Assembly: GCF_018128965.1 (NCBI RefSeq)
Contig: NZ_JAAEDH010000011.1
Location: 62,001 to 126,000 of the forward strand
Reading direction: 5' to 3'
Length of the DNA: 64,000 nucleotides
DNA from: Plastoroseomonas arctica
GTDB taxonomy: Bacteria; Pseudomonadota; Alphaproteobacteria; Acetobacterales; Acetobacteraceae
Shown: positions 25,708-35,038 of the stretch, in pieces
Numbering within the stretch: the stretch's first letter is position 1
How the letters are laid out: each line of letters opens with the position of its first letter
Program-made: the position numbers and the translations under genes
The notes under the pieces: generated by a model
Seen by the model: the letters and a program-made list of their open reading frames with translations, nothing else
What the model was told of the DNA's origin: nothing
Databases searched by the model: none

Positions 25708-27336
25708 ATGACCGACATCTCTCGCCGCGCCGCGATCGGCGCGGGCATTGCCGCGACCACCCTGCCCCGCTTCGCAATCGCCCAGGCGGATCAGCGCCCG
25801 GTGATCACGGTGGCCGTGCAGAAGATCAGCAACACCAACACGCTCGAGCCGCTGCGCGAACAGTCCAATGTGGGCGAGCGCGTGCTCACCACCTCGATCT
25901 GGGAAGGGCTGCTGGGGCGCAATTACCAGTCGCGGCTGGAGACCACGCCCTATCTCGCCACCGAGACGCGCCGCATCAGCGACTCGGTCGTGGAGATCAA
26001 GCTTCGTCCCGGCGTGAAGTTCCACAATGGCGATGAACTGACGGCCGAGGATGTCGCTTTCTCCTTCGGCAATGAGCGCATGTTCGGGCCCAACGGCCCC
26101 GCGAGCGGCGAGACGCTGCGCGTGGGCGAGACGGTGCCCGCCGGCCGCGGCGGAAAGGAGCTGCCGCCCGAGGTGCCCGCCGTTGCCAACCGCTCCTTCC
26201 CAGGCTTCGTGCGCTTCGAGATCGTCGATCGCCACACGCTTCGCTGGATCAACCGCACGCCGGACGTCACGCTCGAAGGGCGCATGACGCATTCCGCCGC
26301 GCCCATCGGCAGCCAGCGTGGTTTCGCCGGGGCGGCGACCTGGCTCGACTGGGCGCGCAAGCCGGTCACCACCGGCCCCTACAAGGTCGCCGAGTTCCGC
26401 GCCGACCAGTCGCTGACCCTCGTCGCGCATGACGAGTATTGGGGCGGGCGTCCGCCGATCCGCCAGCTGCGCTTCGTCGAGGTGCCGGAGGTGTCCTCGC
26501 GCGTGAACGGCCTGCTGTCGGGCGAGTACCAGTTCGCCTGCGACATCCCGCCCGACCAGATCGTGTCCATCGAGCGCAACCGCGCCTTCGAGGTGGTGGG
26601 CGGCACCATCCCGAACCATCGCCTGACGGTGTTCGACAAGTCCCACGCCATCCTGCGCAACCCTCTGGTGCGCCGCGCGATGACCCACGCCATCGACCGC
26701 CAGGCGATCGTGGACAGCCTGTGGTCCGGCCGCACCGTGATCCCGGCCGGGCTGCAATGGGAATTCTACGGTGACATGTTCATCGCCGACTGGCGCGTGC
26801 CGGCCTTCGACCTGGCCGAGGCGCGCCGGCTGCTGCGCGAGGCGAATTACCGCGGCGAGCCGATCCCCTATCGCCTGCTCAACAATTACTACACGAACCA
26901 GACCCCGACCGCGCAGATCCTGGTCGAGATGTGGCGCGCCGCGGGGCTGAACGTGCAGATCGAGATGAAGGAGAACTGGGCGCAGATCCTGGAGCAGACC
27001 CCGACGCGCGCGGTGCGCGACTGGTCCAATTCGGGGCTGTTCAGCGACCCGGTTTCGTCCCTGGTGAACCAGCACGGCCCGAACGGCCAGCAGCAGCAGG
27101 TCGGCGAATACGCGAATGCCGAGTTCAACACGTTGTGCCGCGAGTTGGAGACGAGTACGGACCGCGCGCGGCGCCGCGTGGCCTTCCAGCGCATGCTGAC
27201 CATCGCCGAGCGCGAGGACCCCGCCTACACGGTGCTGCACCAGAACGCGACCTTCACGGCCAAGCGCCGCGACATCCGCTGGCAGACCGCGCCCGCCTTC
27301 GCCATGGATTTCCGTGCCCATAATTTCGGGTCCTGA
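25708..27336 (+). CDS. ABC substrate-binding protein, family 5 (tandem copy 1)
   Basis: A 542-residue periplasmic binding protein of the dipeptide/oligopeptide/nickel/opine class. The signal is Tat-like (SRRAAIGAG ... FAIAQA), and the mature chain begins DQRPVITVAVQKISNTNTLE. Family motifs are LRPGVKFHNGDELTAEDVAFS and RRAMTHAIDRQAIV. Its GGAGAC ribosome site overlaps the end of the hydrolase gene, so it is co-transcribed. It is the first of three adjacent paralogues sharing the LREQSNVG segment and the PDQI..I and REDP.Y.VLH patterns. Confidence 0.92.
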   Translation: MTDISRRAAIGAGIAATTLPRFAIAQADQRPVITVAVQKISNTNTLEPLREQSNVGERVLTTSIWEGLLGRNYQSRLETTPYLATETRRISDSVVEIKLRPGVKFHNGDELTAEDVAFSFGNERMFGPNGPASGETLRVGETVPAGRGGKELPPEVPAVANRSFPGFVRFEIVDRHTLRWINRTPDVTLEGRMTHSAAPIGSQRGFAGAATWLDWARKPVTTGPYKVAEFRADQSLTLVAHDEYWGGRPPIRQLRFVEVPEVSSRVNGLLSGEYQFACDIPPDQIVSIERNRAFEVVGGTIPNHRLTVFDKSHAILRNPLVRRAMTHAIDRQAIVDSLWSGRTVIPAGLQWEFYGDMFIADWRVPAFDLAEARRLLREANYRGEPIPYRLLNNYYTNQTPTAQILVEMWRAAGLNVQIEMKENWAQILEQTPTRAVRDWSNSGLFSDPVSSLVNQHGPNGQQQQVGEYANAEFNTLCRELETSTDRARRRVAFQRMLTIAEREDPAYTVLHQNATFTAKRRDIRWQTAPAFAMDFRAHNFGS

Positions 27337-27340
27337 CGCG

Positions 27341-28948
27341 ATGATGGACCGCCGCACCCTGCTCGCCACCGGTGCGGCGGCCCTGCTGCCGCGCTTCGCC
27401 ATCGCGCAGGCGGATCAGCGCCCGAGCATCACCATCGCCGTTCAGCGCATCTCCAACTCCAACACGCTGGAGACGCTGCGCGAGCAATCCAATGTCGGCA
27501 GCCGCACCTGGAACTCCTATGGCGAGACGCTGATCGAGACGGATTGGCTGGGCGACCTCAGCCCGATGCCGGGGCTGGCCACCGAATGGCGGCGCATCGA
27601 CGACCGCACGGTCGAGCTGAAGCTGCGCCAGGGCGTGCGGTTCCATGACGGCACGCCGATGACGGCGGAGGATGTGGCCTTCTCCTTCGGCCCCGAGCGC
27701 ATGGGATGGGCGGCCGCCGGCGCGCAGCCGCGCGGGCTCTTCGTCGCAACGCCGGGCGAGGCCGGCCGCACGCCGCCGCCCGAGGTGCCCGCCGTCGCGC
27801 GGCGCACCTATCCCGGCTTCGAGCGCATCGAGATCGTCGATGCACAGACGGTGCGCTACGTGAACCGCACCCCGGACCCGACCATCGAAGGCCGCATCAC
27901 GCGCAACACGGGCATGATCCTGAGCCGCGCGGCCTTCGCCGGCGCGTCCTCATGGCTCGACCATTCGCGCCGGCCGATCGGCACCGGCCCCTATCGCGTG
28001 GTGGAGTTCCGGCCGGACCAGTCGCTGACGCTCGAAGCCTTCGACGATTACTGGGGCGGCCGCCCGCCGGTTCGGCGCATCCGGTTCATGGAAGTGCCCG
28101 AGGTGTCCTCGCGCATCAACGCGCTGCTCTCGGGCGAAGCGGATTTCGCCTGCGACATGCCGCCCGACCAGATCGCGACCATCGCGCGGTCGCCGCGGCA
28201 CGAGGTGGTGGGTGACGCCATCATGAACCACCGCCTGACGGTGTTCGACACGACCCACCCGGTCCTGGCGAACCCGCTGATCCGCCGCGCCATCACCCAT
28301 GCGATCGACCGCGCCGCGATCGTGGCCGCCTTGTGGGATGGCCGCGCGCCGATCCCGCGCGGGCTGCAATTCGAGCATTACGGCCCGATGTTCCACGCCG
28401 ACTGGGAAGCCCCGCGCTTCGACATCGCCGAGACGCGTCGCCTGCTGCGCGAGGCGAATTACCGCGGCGAGCCCATACCCTACCGCCTGCTCAACAACTA
28501 CTACGCGAACCAGACCGCGACGGCGCAGATCCTGATCGAGGGCTGGCGCGCGGCGGGGCTGAACATCCGCATCGAGATGCGCGAGAACTTCACCCAGATT
28601 TTCGACCGCACGACACAGCGCGGCATCCGCGACTGGTCGAACAGCGCGTCCTACGGCGATCCCGTCTCCTCGCTGGTAGCGGGCTTCGGGCCAGAGGGGC
28701 AGGCCTGGCAGGTGGGCGAGTGGCGCAATGCCGAATTCGGCACGCTGTCGGGCGTGCTGGAGAGCAGCATGGACATGGCCGAACGGCGCGCCGCCTTCCG
28801 CCGCATGCTCCAGATCGCCGAGCGCGAGGACCCCGTCTACACCGTGCTGCACCAGTCGGTGAACCTTATGGCCAAGCGCCGTGACATCGCGTGGCGGGCG
28901 GGGAAATCCTTCTTCATGGATTTCCGCGCGCGCAATTGGGGAGGCTAG
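27341..28948 (+). CDS. ABC substrate-binding protein, family 5 (tandem copy 2)
   Basis: 535 residues and a close paralogue of the preceding gene. The Tat-type leader MMDRRTLLATGAAALL is followed by FAIAQADQRPSITIAVQRI. The segment LETLREQSNVGSRTW matches copies 1 and 3, and YRGEPIPYRLLNNYYANQTA is nearly identical to copy 1. An earlier in-frame start exists but would precede the signal peptide; 27341 is preferred. Only 4 bp separate it from copy 1. Divergence is concentrated in loops, suggesting different ligand preference, though this is not proven. Confidence 0.92.
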   Translation: MMDRRTLLATGAAALLPRFAIAQADQRPSITIAVQRISNSNTLETLREQSNVGSRTWNSYGETLIETDWLGDLSPMPGLATEWRRIDDRTVELKLRQGVRFHDGTPMTAEDVAFSFGPERMGWAAAGAQPRGLFVATPGEAGRTPPPEVPAVARRTYPGFERIEIVDAQTVRYVNRTPDPTIEGRITRNTGMILSRAAFAGASSWLDHSRRPIGTGPYRVVEFRPDQSLTLEAFDDYWGGRPPVRRIRFMEVPEVSSRINALLSGEADFACDMPPDQIATIARSPRHEVVGDAIMNHRLTVFDTTHPVLANPLIRRAITHAIDRAAIVAALWDGRAPIPRGLQFEHYGPMFHADWEAPRFDIAETRRLLREANYRGEPIPYRLLNNYYANQTATAQILIEGWRAAGLNIRIEMRENFTQIFDRTTQRGIRDWSNSASYGDPVSSLVAGFGPEGQAWQVGEWRNAEFGTLSGVLESSMDMAERRAAFRRMLQIAEREDPVYTVLHQSVNLMAKRRDIAWRAGKSFFMDFRARNWGG

Positions 28949-28951
28949 GCC

Positions 28952-30502
28952 ATGCGTCGTCGTCAATTCGCGGTGCTGCCGGCGCTCGCACTGGCCGCGC
29001 CTGCCATTGCGCAATCCGACCAGCGCCCCGAGCTGCGCGTGGCGGTGCAGAAGATCTCCAACTCGAACACGCTGGAGACGCCGCGCGAGCAGTCCAATGT
29101 CGGGTTCCGGCTGTCGACGCTGTTCGTTGAGGGGCTGATCGGCACCGGCTGGACGACCGATATGCGCGCGGTGCCGGAGCTCGCCACCGCCTGGCGGCGC
29201 GTCGATGACCGCACCGTGGAATTCGACCTGCGCGCCGATGTGCGCATGCATGATGGGCGGGTGATGACGGCGGAGGATGCCGCGTTTTCCATCGGCGGGG
29301 CGCGGCTGTATGGCAGCGCCACGCCGCCCGAGGTGGTCGCGACCGCGCGGCGCACCTTCCCCGGTTTCGAGCGCATGGAAATCCCGCGCGAGGGCGTGCT
29401 GCGCTTCGTCAACCGCATCCCCGACGTGACGCTGGAGGGCCGGCTGGCGCAGAATGTCGGCGTGGTGGTGTCGCAGGCGGCCTTCGAGGCCGCTGAGAAT
29501 TGGCTCGCCTGGGCGCGGCGGCCGGTCGGCACCGGGCCTTATCGCGTGGCCGAATACCGCCCCGATTCATCGCTGACCTTCGAAGCGCATGACGCCTATT
29601 GGGGCGGGCGTCCGCCGGCACGGCGCGTGCGCGTTGTCGAAGTGCCGGAAGTCTCCAGCCGAGTGAACGCGCTGTTCTCCGGCGAGGTAGATTTCATCAC
29701 CGACATGCCGCCCGACCAGATCCCGATCATCGAGCGCAACCCGCGCTTCGAGGTGCTGGGCAGCCCGATCAACAATATCCGCATCCTCGCCTTCGATGCC
29801 GGCCACGCCGTGCTGCGCAACCCGCTGGTGCGCCGCGCCCTGACGCATGCCATCGACCGCCGCGCGATCGTGGACAGCCTCTGGGCCGGGCGGACGGAGA
29901 TGCCGCGCGGGCTGCAACTACCCTTCTTCGGCGACATGTACGTGGCCGATTGGGAAAGCCCGCGCTTCGATGTGGCCGAGGCGCGGCGGCTGCTGCGCGA
30001 GGCCAGCTATCGCGGCGAGCCGATTCCCTATCGCTGCCTGAACAACTACTACACCGGCCAGACCGCGACCGCGCAGGTGCTGGTCGAGATGTGGCGCGCG
30101 GCGGGGCTCAACGTGCAGCTCCAGATGATGGAGAATTTTTCCCAGATCAGTGAGCCGGGGCCGACGCGCGCCATCCGCGACTGGTCCGTCACGCATACCT
30201 TCGGCGACCCGGTGGGGTCGCTGGTGCGCGCGATGGGGCCGCGCGGCGAATTGCAGAACCAGCGCGAATGGACGAACGAGGAGTTCAACCGCCTCTCCGC
30301 CACACTCGAATCCTCGACCGATCGAGCCGAGCGTCGCGCCGCACATGCGCGTATGCTCACGATCATCGAGCGCGAGGACCCCGGCTACATGGTGCTGCAC
30401 ACGGCGGCGACCTTCATCGGCAAGCGGCGCGACATTCGCTGGCGGGCCTCGCAGGGCTGGCCGCTGGATTTCCGGGCCTCCAATCTGAGCTTCGGCGCGT
30501 GA
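28952..30502 (+). CDS. ABC substrate-binding protein, family 5 (tandem copy 3)
   Basis: 516 residues, third paralogue, starting 3 bases after copy 2. The leader is MRRRQFAVLPALALAAPAIA and the mature part begins QSDQRPELRVAVQKI. It is shorter because a ~20-residue insert after the VAFS region of the other two copies (R.GETVPAGRG in copy 1) is missing. Its C-terminus reads REDPGYMVLHTAATFIGKRRDIRW, matching the other copies. The stop codon overlaps the GTG start of the first ATPase gene by 4 bases, tying all three binding proteins to one transporter. Confidence 0.92.
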   Translation: MRRRQFAVLPALALAAPAIAQSDQRPELRVAVQKISNSNTLETPREQSNVGFRLSTLFVEGLIGTGWTTDMRAVPELATAWRRVDDRTVEFDLRADVRMHDGRVMTAEDAAFSIGGARLYGSATPPEVVATARRTFPGFERMEIPREGVLRFVNRIPDVTLEGRLAQNVGVVVSQAAFEAAENWLAWARRPVGTGPYRVAEYRPDSSLTFEAHDAYWGGRPPARRVRVVEVPEVSSRVNALFSGEVDFITDMPPDQIPIIERNPRFEVLGSPINNIRILAFDAGHAVLRNPLVRRALTHAIDRRAIVDSLWAGRTEMPRGLQLPFFGDMYVADWESPRFDVAEARRLLREASYRGEPIPYRCLNNYYTGQTATAQVLVEMWRAAGLNVQLQMMENFSQISEPGPTRAIRDWSVTHTFGDPVGSLVRAMGPRGELQNQREWTNEEFNRLSATLESSTDRAERRAAHARMLTIIEREDPGYMVLHTAATFIGKRRDIRWRASQGWPLDFRASNLSFGA

Positions 30503-31467
30503 CGGCATTGGTCACGCTGCGCGACCTCGCCGTCAGTTTTGATGGCACGCCGGCGCTGCGCGGCATCGACCTCGCCATCGCGCGCGGCGAGGCGCTCGGG
30601 ATGGTCGGCGAGAGCGGGTGCGGCAAGTCGGTGACTTGGCTTGCGGCGCTCGGCCTGCTGCCGGGCAAGGCGCGGGTGACCGGCAGCGTCACGCTGGACC
30701 GTGCGGAGATCTTGCACGCGAAGCCGGCGGTGCTGGACCGGCTGCGCGGCGGCCGCATCGCGATGATCTTCCAGGACCCGGCGAGCAGCCTCAACCCGGT
30801 GCACCGCCTGGGCAAGCAGGTGTGCGAGGCGCTGCGGCTGCATCGCGGCCTCACGGGTGCGGCCGCGCGGGCCGAGGCGAAGCGGCTGTTCGACCTGGTG
30901 GGAATCCCCGATGCGGCGCGGCGGCTGGACGCCTTTCCGCACGAACTCTCCGGCGGACAGAACCAACGCGTGATGATCGCCATGGCGCTCGCCGGCGAGC
31001 CGGAATTGCTGATCGCGGATGAGCCGACCACTGCGCTCGACGTCACCATCCAGGCGCAGATCCTGGACCTGCTGGCGCGGCTGCGGCGGGAGATGAACAT
31101 GGCGCTGGTGCTGATCAGCCATGACCTCGGCGTGGTGGCGGATGCCTGCGACCGGGTCGCGGTGATGTATGCCGGCCGCATCGTGGAGGAAGCGCCGATC
31201 GCGCGCATTTTTGCGGAGCCCGCGCACCCCTACACGCATGGGCTGATCGGGGCGCTGCCGCCGATCGATGGGCCGCGCCGGCCGCTCGCCGCGATTCCCG
31301 GGCAGGTGCCGGACCCGCGCGCGATGCCGAAAGGCTGCGCCTTCGCCCCGCGTTGTCCGCGCCGGATCGATGCGTGCGAGGTGGCCATTCCAGAGAGCCG
31401 GGTGATGGCGGCGGAGCATCGGGCCGCATGCCTCCGCGCTGAGGCGTTCGAGGCGGTGCACGCGTGA
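30499..31467 (+). CDS. Oligopeptide-type ABC transporter ATP-binding protein (OppD/DppD-like)
   Basis: 322 residues from a GTG start in a 4-base GTGA overlap with the upstream stop. Walker A GESGCGKS (37-44), signature LSGGQNQR and Walker B LLIADEPTTALD are all present. The C-terminal oligo_HPY-type extension carries CAFAPRCPRRIDAC, a cysteine-rich motif typical of Opp/Dpp ATPases. It pairs with the next gene to energise import by the two permeases downstream. Longer in-frame starts run into the third binding-protein gene and are unlikely. Confidence 0.93.
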   Translation: MTALVTLRDLAVSFDGTPALRGIDLAIARGEALGMVGESGCGKSVTWLAALGLLPGKARVTGSVTLDRAEILHAKPAVLDRLRGGRIAMIFQDPASSLNPVHRLGKQVCEALRLHRGLTGAAARAEAKRLFDLVGIPDAARRLDAFPHELSGGQNQRVMIAMALAGEPELLIADEPTTALDVTIQAQILDLLARLRREMNMALVLISHDLGVVADACDRVAVMYAGRIVEEAPIARIFAEPAHPYTHGLIGALPPIDGPRRPLAAIPGQVPDPRAMPKGCAFAPRCPRRIDACEVAIPESRVMAAEHRAACLRAEAFEAVHA

Positions 31468-32462
31468 GGACCTCTCCCATCACCACCCCCCTTCTCGAGG
31501 CCCAGAACCTGATGCGCCGCTACTGGATGCGGCGCGGCGCCTTCGGGAAGGCGACTGAGGTGCGCGCCGTCGATGGCGTGTCGCTCTCGCTGGAACGCGG
31601 CAAGACGCTCGGCCTTGTGGGTGAATCCGGTTGCGGCAAATCCACCACGGGACGCCTCGTGCTGGGGCTGGAGACGCCGGATGCGGGCACCGTCGCCTTC
31701 CAGGGCGCGCCGATGCCCGCACCCGGGACTGCACCCTGGCGCGCGCAGCGGGCGCGGATGCAGATGGTGTTCCAGGACCCGCTCGGCGCGCTCGACCGGA
31801 GGCTGACGATCGGCGTGCAGGTGCGCGAGCCGCTGGATATTCACGGCATCGGCGATGCGGCCGCGCGCGAGAAGCGGGTGCTGCATCTGCTGCACGCGAC
31901 GGGGCTGCGGCCGGAGCAGGCCGAGCGCTATCCCCATGAATTGTCGGGCGGGCAGCGACAGCGCGCGGTGTTGGCGCGCGCGCTCGCGACGGACCCGGCG
32001 CTGCTGGTGTGCGACGAGCCGATCAGCGCGCTCGACGTGTCCATCCAGGCGCAGGTAATGAATCTGCTGGTGAAGTTGCAGCGGGAGTTCGGCACGGCAA
32101 TCCTGTTCATCAGCCACGACCTGCGCGCGGTGCGGCAGGTGAGCCATCGCGTGGCGGTGATGTATCTCGGGCGCATCGTCGAGGAAGGCGAGCCCGACGA
32201 CGTGCTGCACAGCCCGGCCCACCCTTATTCGCAGGCGCTGGTGTCGGCGATTCCGCATCCGGGGCGCGGCGGCCAGCGCATCCTGCTGCAAGGTGACCCG
32301 CCGAACCCCGCGGATCGGCCTTCGGGGTGTGCGTTTCATCCGCGCTGCCCGGTGGCCTTCGCGCGCTGTTCGCAGGAAAGCCCGGCGCTGACGGCGAGGC
32401 CGGATGGGCGGCTGGTGGCGTGCCACCTGGCGCACGAACCCGCCATCGCGAGGGCCGCCTAG
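31464..32462 (+). CDS. Oligopeptide-type ABC transporter ATP-binding protein (OppF/DppF-like)
   Basis: 332 residues, second ATPase of the transporter, with GTG start in another 4-base overlap. Walker A GESGCGKST, signature LSGGQRQR, Walker B LLVCDEPISALD and the C-terminal CAFHPRCPVAFARC motif identify the OppF half. The insert YWMRRGAFGKATEVRAVDGV near the N-terminus is the usual OppF lead-in. It ends at the base before the permease ATG. Confidence 0.93.
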   Translation: MRTSPITTPLLEAQNLMRRYWMRRGAFGKATEVRAVDGVSLSLERGKTLGLVGESGCGKSTTGRLVLGLETPDAGTVAFQGAPMPAPGTAPWRAQRARMQMVFQDPLGALDRRLTIGVQVREPLDIHGIGDAAAREKRVLHLLHATGLRPEQAERYPHELSGGQRQRAVLARALATDPALLVCDEPISALDVSIQAQVMNLLVKLQREFGTAILFISHDLRAVRQVSHRVAVMYLGRIVEEGEPDDVLHSPAHPYSQALVSAIPHPGRGGQRILLQGDPPNPADRPSGCAFHPRCPVAFARCSQESPALTARPDGRLVACHLAHEPAIARAA

Positions 32463-33410
32463 ATGCTGCGCTTCTTCGGCTTCCGTCTGCTGCGCGCCGC
32501 GATCACGATTGTGATGGTGGTGACCTTCGCCTTTGTGGTGCTGCGGCTGTCGGGCGATCCCGCGCTGCTGATCATGTCGGTGGATGCGCCGCCCGAGGCG
32601 GTGGCTGCCTTCCGCACTGCCTGGGGCCTCGATGAGCCGCTGTGGGTGCAGTATTTCAAGTATTTCTCGGCCATCTTCGAGGGTGATCTCGGGCGCTCCA
32701 TGCGCGATGGGCGCCCGGCGCTGACGCTGGTGCTGGAGCGCGTACCGGCCACGCTCGCGCTGACGATCCCGGCGCTGCTGATCAAGCTGTGTATCGGCAT
32801 CCCGGCGGGGATTACGGCGGCGCTGCATCGCAATTCGCTGCTGGACCGGCTGGTGATGGCTCTGGCCGTGGCGGGCTTCACCATTCCCTCCTTCGTGCTT
32901 GGGCTGTTGCTGGTGTTGCTCTTCGCGGTGCAGCTGGGTTGGCTGCCCTCCGGCGGACAGGAGAGCTGGCGGCACGCTATCCTGCCGGTCATCACGCTCG
33001 GCGTGGGCGGGGCGGCGGTACTCGCGCGCTTCACACGCAGCGCAATGCTGGAGGTGTTGGGACAGCCCTACATCCGCACGGCGTCGGCGAAGGGTGTGCC
33101 GTGGCGCGCGGTGGTCTGGGGGCATGCGCTGCCGAATGCGGCGATCCCCACGGTCACCATCGTGGGCTTCATGGTGGGCAGCCTGATCGCCGGCGCGGTG
33201 GTGGTGGAGAGCGTCTTCTCCTGGCCCGGCGTAGGGCGGCTGCTGGTGGTGGCGGTCGCGAACCGCGACCTCGCGGTGGTGCAATGCATCCTGCTGCTGG
33301 TGGCGGCGACGATGGTGACGTCTAACCTGGTGGTGGACCTGCTCTACGGCGCGCTCGACCCGCGGCTGCGCAGCGGTCTCGCCAGCGCGCCGAAGGGAGC
33401 CGCGGCATGA
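32463..33410 (+). CDS. ABC transporter permease (OppB/DppB-like)
   Basis: 315 residues with a first N-terminal helix and five further membrane helices. It carries the DppB-type periplasmic segment (LSGDPALLI ... WGLDEPLWVQYFKY) and the EAA-like loop (RTASAKGVPWRAVVWGHALPNA) that contacts the ATPase. It begins directly after the OppF stop and overlaps the next permease by 4 bases. The first of the two channel-forming subunits of this importer. Confidence 0.93.
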   Translation: MLRFFGFRLLRAAITIVMVVTFAFVVLRLSGDPALLIMSVDAPPEAVAAFRTAWGLDEPLWVQYFKYFSAIFEGDLGRSMRDGRPALTLVLERVPATLALTIPALLIKLCIGIPAGITAALHRNSLLDRLVMALAVAGFTIPSFVLGLLLVLLFAVQLGWLPSGGQESWRHAILPVITLGVGGAAVLARFTRSAMLEVLGQPYIRTASAKGVPWRAVVWGHALPNAAIPTVTIVGFMVGSLIAGAVVVESVFSWPGVGRLLVVAVANRDLAVVQCILLLVAATMVTSNLVVDLLYGALDPRLRSGLASAPKGAAA

Positions 33411-34270
33411 GCGACGTGGCCATTGCCGCGCCCGCCGCACGGCGCTTCCGGCTGCCGCCGACGCTTGTGATGTTCGCCCTCGGCTGGGTGGGACTGATGT
33501 TGGCCACAGCCTTCCTAGCCGATGTGCTCGCACCCTACAGCTACACCGCGCTCGACCTGCGCAATCGGTTAGCACCGCCGATCGGGTTCGGCGGCGTTCT
33601 CATCCACCCGCTTGGGACGGATGAGCTGGGGCGGGACGTGTTCTCGCGGCTGATCTACTCCATCCGCATGTCGCTGCTGATCGCCTTCGGCGCCACGCTG
33701 ATCGGCGCGGCACTCGGCACCTCGCTGGGGTTCCTGGCCGCGCATTTCCGGGGCCTGGTCGAACAGTGCGTGATGGCGCTGGTGGATTTCTCCGCCTCCA
33801 TCCCTTTCCTGATCCTCGCACTTTCGGTGCTCGCCTTCTTCGGCAATTCGCTGACCCTGTTCATCTGCCTGCTCGGACTGCATGCGTGGGAGCGGTATGC
33901 GCGCATCGCACGGGGTCTCGCGATCAGCGCCGGGTCGCAGGGCTATGCGGCGGCGGTGCGGCAACTCGGCGCCTCGCCGTGGCGGAACTATGGGCGGCAC
34001 GTGCTGCCGAACATCGCGTCGACGCTCATCGTCTCGATGACGCTGGCCTTCCCCGAGATCATCCTGCTGGAGAGCGGGCTGTCCTTCCTGGGCCTGGGCG
34101 TGCAGCCGCCGGAGACCTCGCTGGGGTCCATGGTGGGCTATGGGCGGGAGTATCTGACCCGCGCGCCGTGGATCCTGCTCTCGCCGGCGGCGGTGATCGT
34201 GCTGACGACCTTCTCGGTCTCGGTACTGGGGGATTGGCTGCGCGACAGGCTGGACCCGACGCTCCGGTAG
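33407..34270 (+). CDS. ABC transporter permease (OppC/DppC-like)
   Basis: 287 residues, second permease. The N-terminal cytoplasmic tail and first helix are followed by the DppC-type motif HPLGTDELGRDVFSRLIY and the EAA-like loop (AAAVRQLGASPWRNYGRHVLPN). It is the last gene of the phosphonate-ester-hydrolase/ABC operon. The next gene begins at the following base on the opposite strand, so transcripts converge with no room for a separate terminator. Confidence 0.93.
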   Translation: MSDVAIAAPAARRFRLPPTLVMFALGWVGLMLATAFLADVLAPYSYTALDLRNRLAPPIGFGGVLIHPLGTDELGRDVFSRLIYSIRMSLLIAFGATLIGAALGTSLGFLAAHFRGLVEQCVMALVDFSASIPFLILALSVLAFFGNSLTLFICLLGLHAWERYARIARGLAISAGSQGYAAAVRQLGASPWRNYGRHVLPNIASTLIVSMTLAFPEIILLESGLSFLGLGVQPPETSLGSMVGYGREYLTRAPWILLSPAAVIVLTTFSVSVLGDWLRDRLDPTLR

Positions 34271-35026
34271 TCACTCCGGCTCGCCCTCGCGCCCTGCCGT
34301 GCCGAGCAGGGCCAGCATCATCGCCCCCGCCGACGCGACCTCGGCCGCGTCGGTGCCCTTGGCGACCAGCGCCACGCCGCCGCCCTCGGGGCGGTAATAC
34401 GGGTAGGAGCCGATATCGAGCGCCGGGTAGTGCGCCTGCACCGCGGCGAGTTCCGCGGCGATGGCCCCTTCCTGGGCGCCGCGGGCATGGACCGTGTGCG
34501 ACAGGATCTTCGGACCACCGGCCAGGCGCGGCGCAAGTGTGGCGAACATCGCCTGCATGATGCGCGGCACGCCGGCCATGACATGCACGTTGCCGATGGT
34601 GAAGCCCGGCGCGATGGAGATGGCGTTGTCGATCAGCGTCGCCCCTCGCGGCATGGTGCCCATGCGCTGGCGTGCGGCGTTGTAGTCGCCCGGCGGGTCG
34701 AGCTTGCGGTAATGCGCGGCCAGGCGCTCCCACGCTTCCGGGTGCGGCTCCCACGGCACGCCGAAGGCCTTGGCGACGCATTCAGAGGTGATGTCGTCAT
34801 GCGTGGGTCCGATCCCACCCGTGGTGAAGACGTGGTCGTATTTCGCGCGCACCTCGTTGACGGTCGCGATGATCGTCTCGGGCACGTCGGGGATCACGCG
34901 CACCTCGCGCAGCGGGATGCCGATCTCGCCCAGGCCCTGGGCGATGAACTGCAGGTTGGCATCGCGGGTGCGCCCCGAGAGCACCTCATTGCCGATGATG
35001 AGCAGGCAGGCGGTCGGGTTCGTCAT
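34271..35026 (-). CDS. CinA-type/MoaB-Mog domain molybdopterin-binding protein
   Basis: 251 residues with the MoaB/Mog fold of the N-terminal half of CinA: CLLIIGNEVLSGRTRDAN, FTTGGIGPTHDDIT and GNVHVMAGVPRIMQAM. The deamidase half of CinA is absent, so this is a single-domain member. Candidate roles are NMN/FAD-related pyrophosphatase or molybdopterin binding. Start is taken at 35026, because GAGGAA lies at the right distance there; the ATG at 35032 touches that site directly. It overlaps the tail region of the GNAT-Nudix gene's transcript. Confidence 0.85.
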   Translation of the reverse strand: MTNPTACLLIIGNEVLSGRTRDANLQFIAQGLGEIGIPLREVRVIPDVPETIIATVNEVRAKYDHVFTTGGIGPTHDDITSECVAKAFGVPWEPHPEAWERLAAHYRKLDPPGDYNAARQRMGTMPRGATLIDNAISIAPGFTIGNVHVMAGVPRIMQAMFATLAPRLAGGPKILSHTVHARGAQEGAIAAELAAVQAHYPALDIGSYPYYRPEGGGVALVAKGTDAAEVASAGAMMLALLGTAGREGEPE

Positions 35027-35032
35027 GACCAT

Positions 35033-35038
35033 TTCCTC
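35033..35038 (-). promoter_or_regulatory. Ribosome-binding site deciding the CinA-type start
   Basis: GAGGAA on the minus strand, six bases before the ATG at 35026 and directly abutting the ATG at 35032. The spacing favours the downstream ATG. It overlaps the TGA stop of the upstream GNAT-Nudix gene. Confidence 0.6.

Noticed and set aside
24775-27402. 875-codon open frame on the minus strand opposite the hydrolase and first binding protein
   Set aside because: It mirrors two well-supported genes and has no recognisable motif; a GC-rich shadow.
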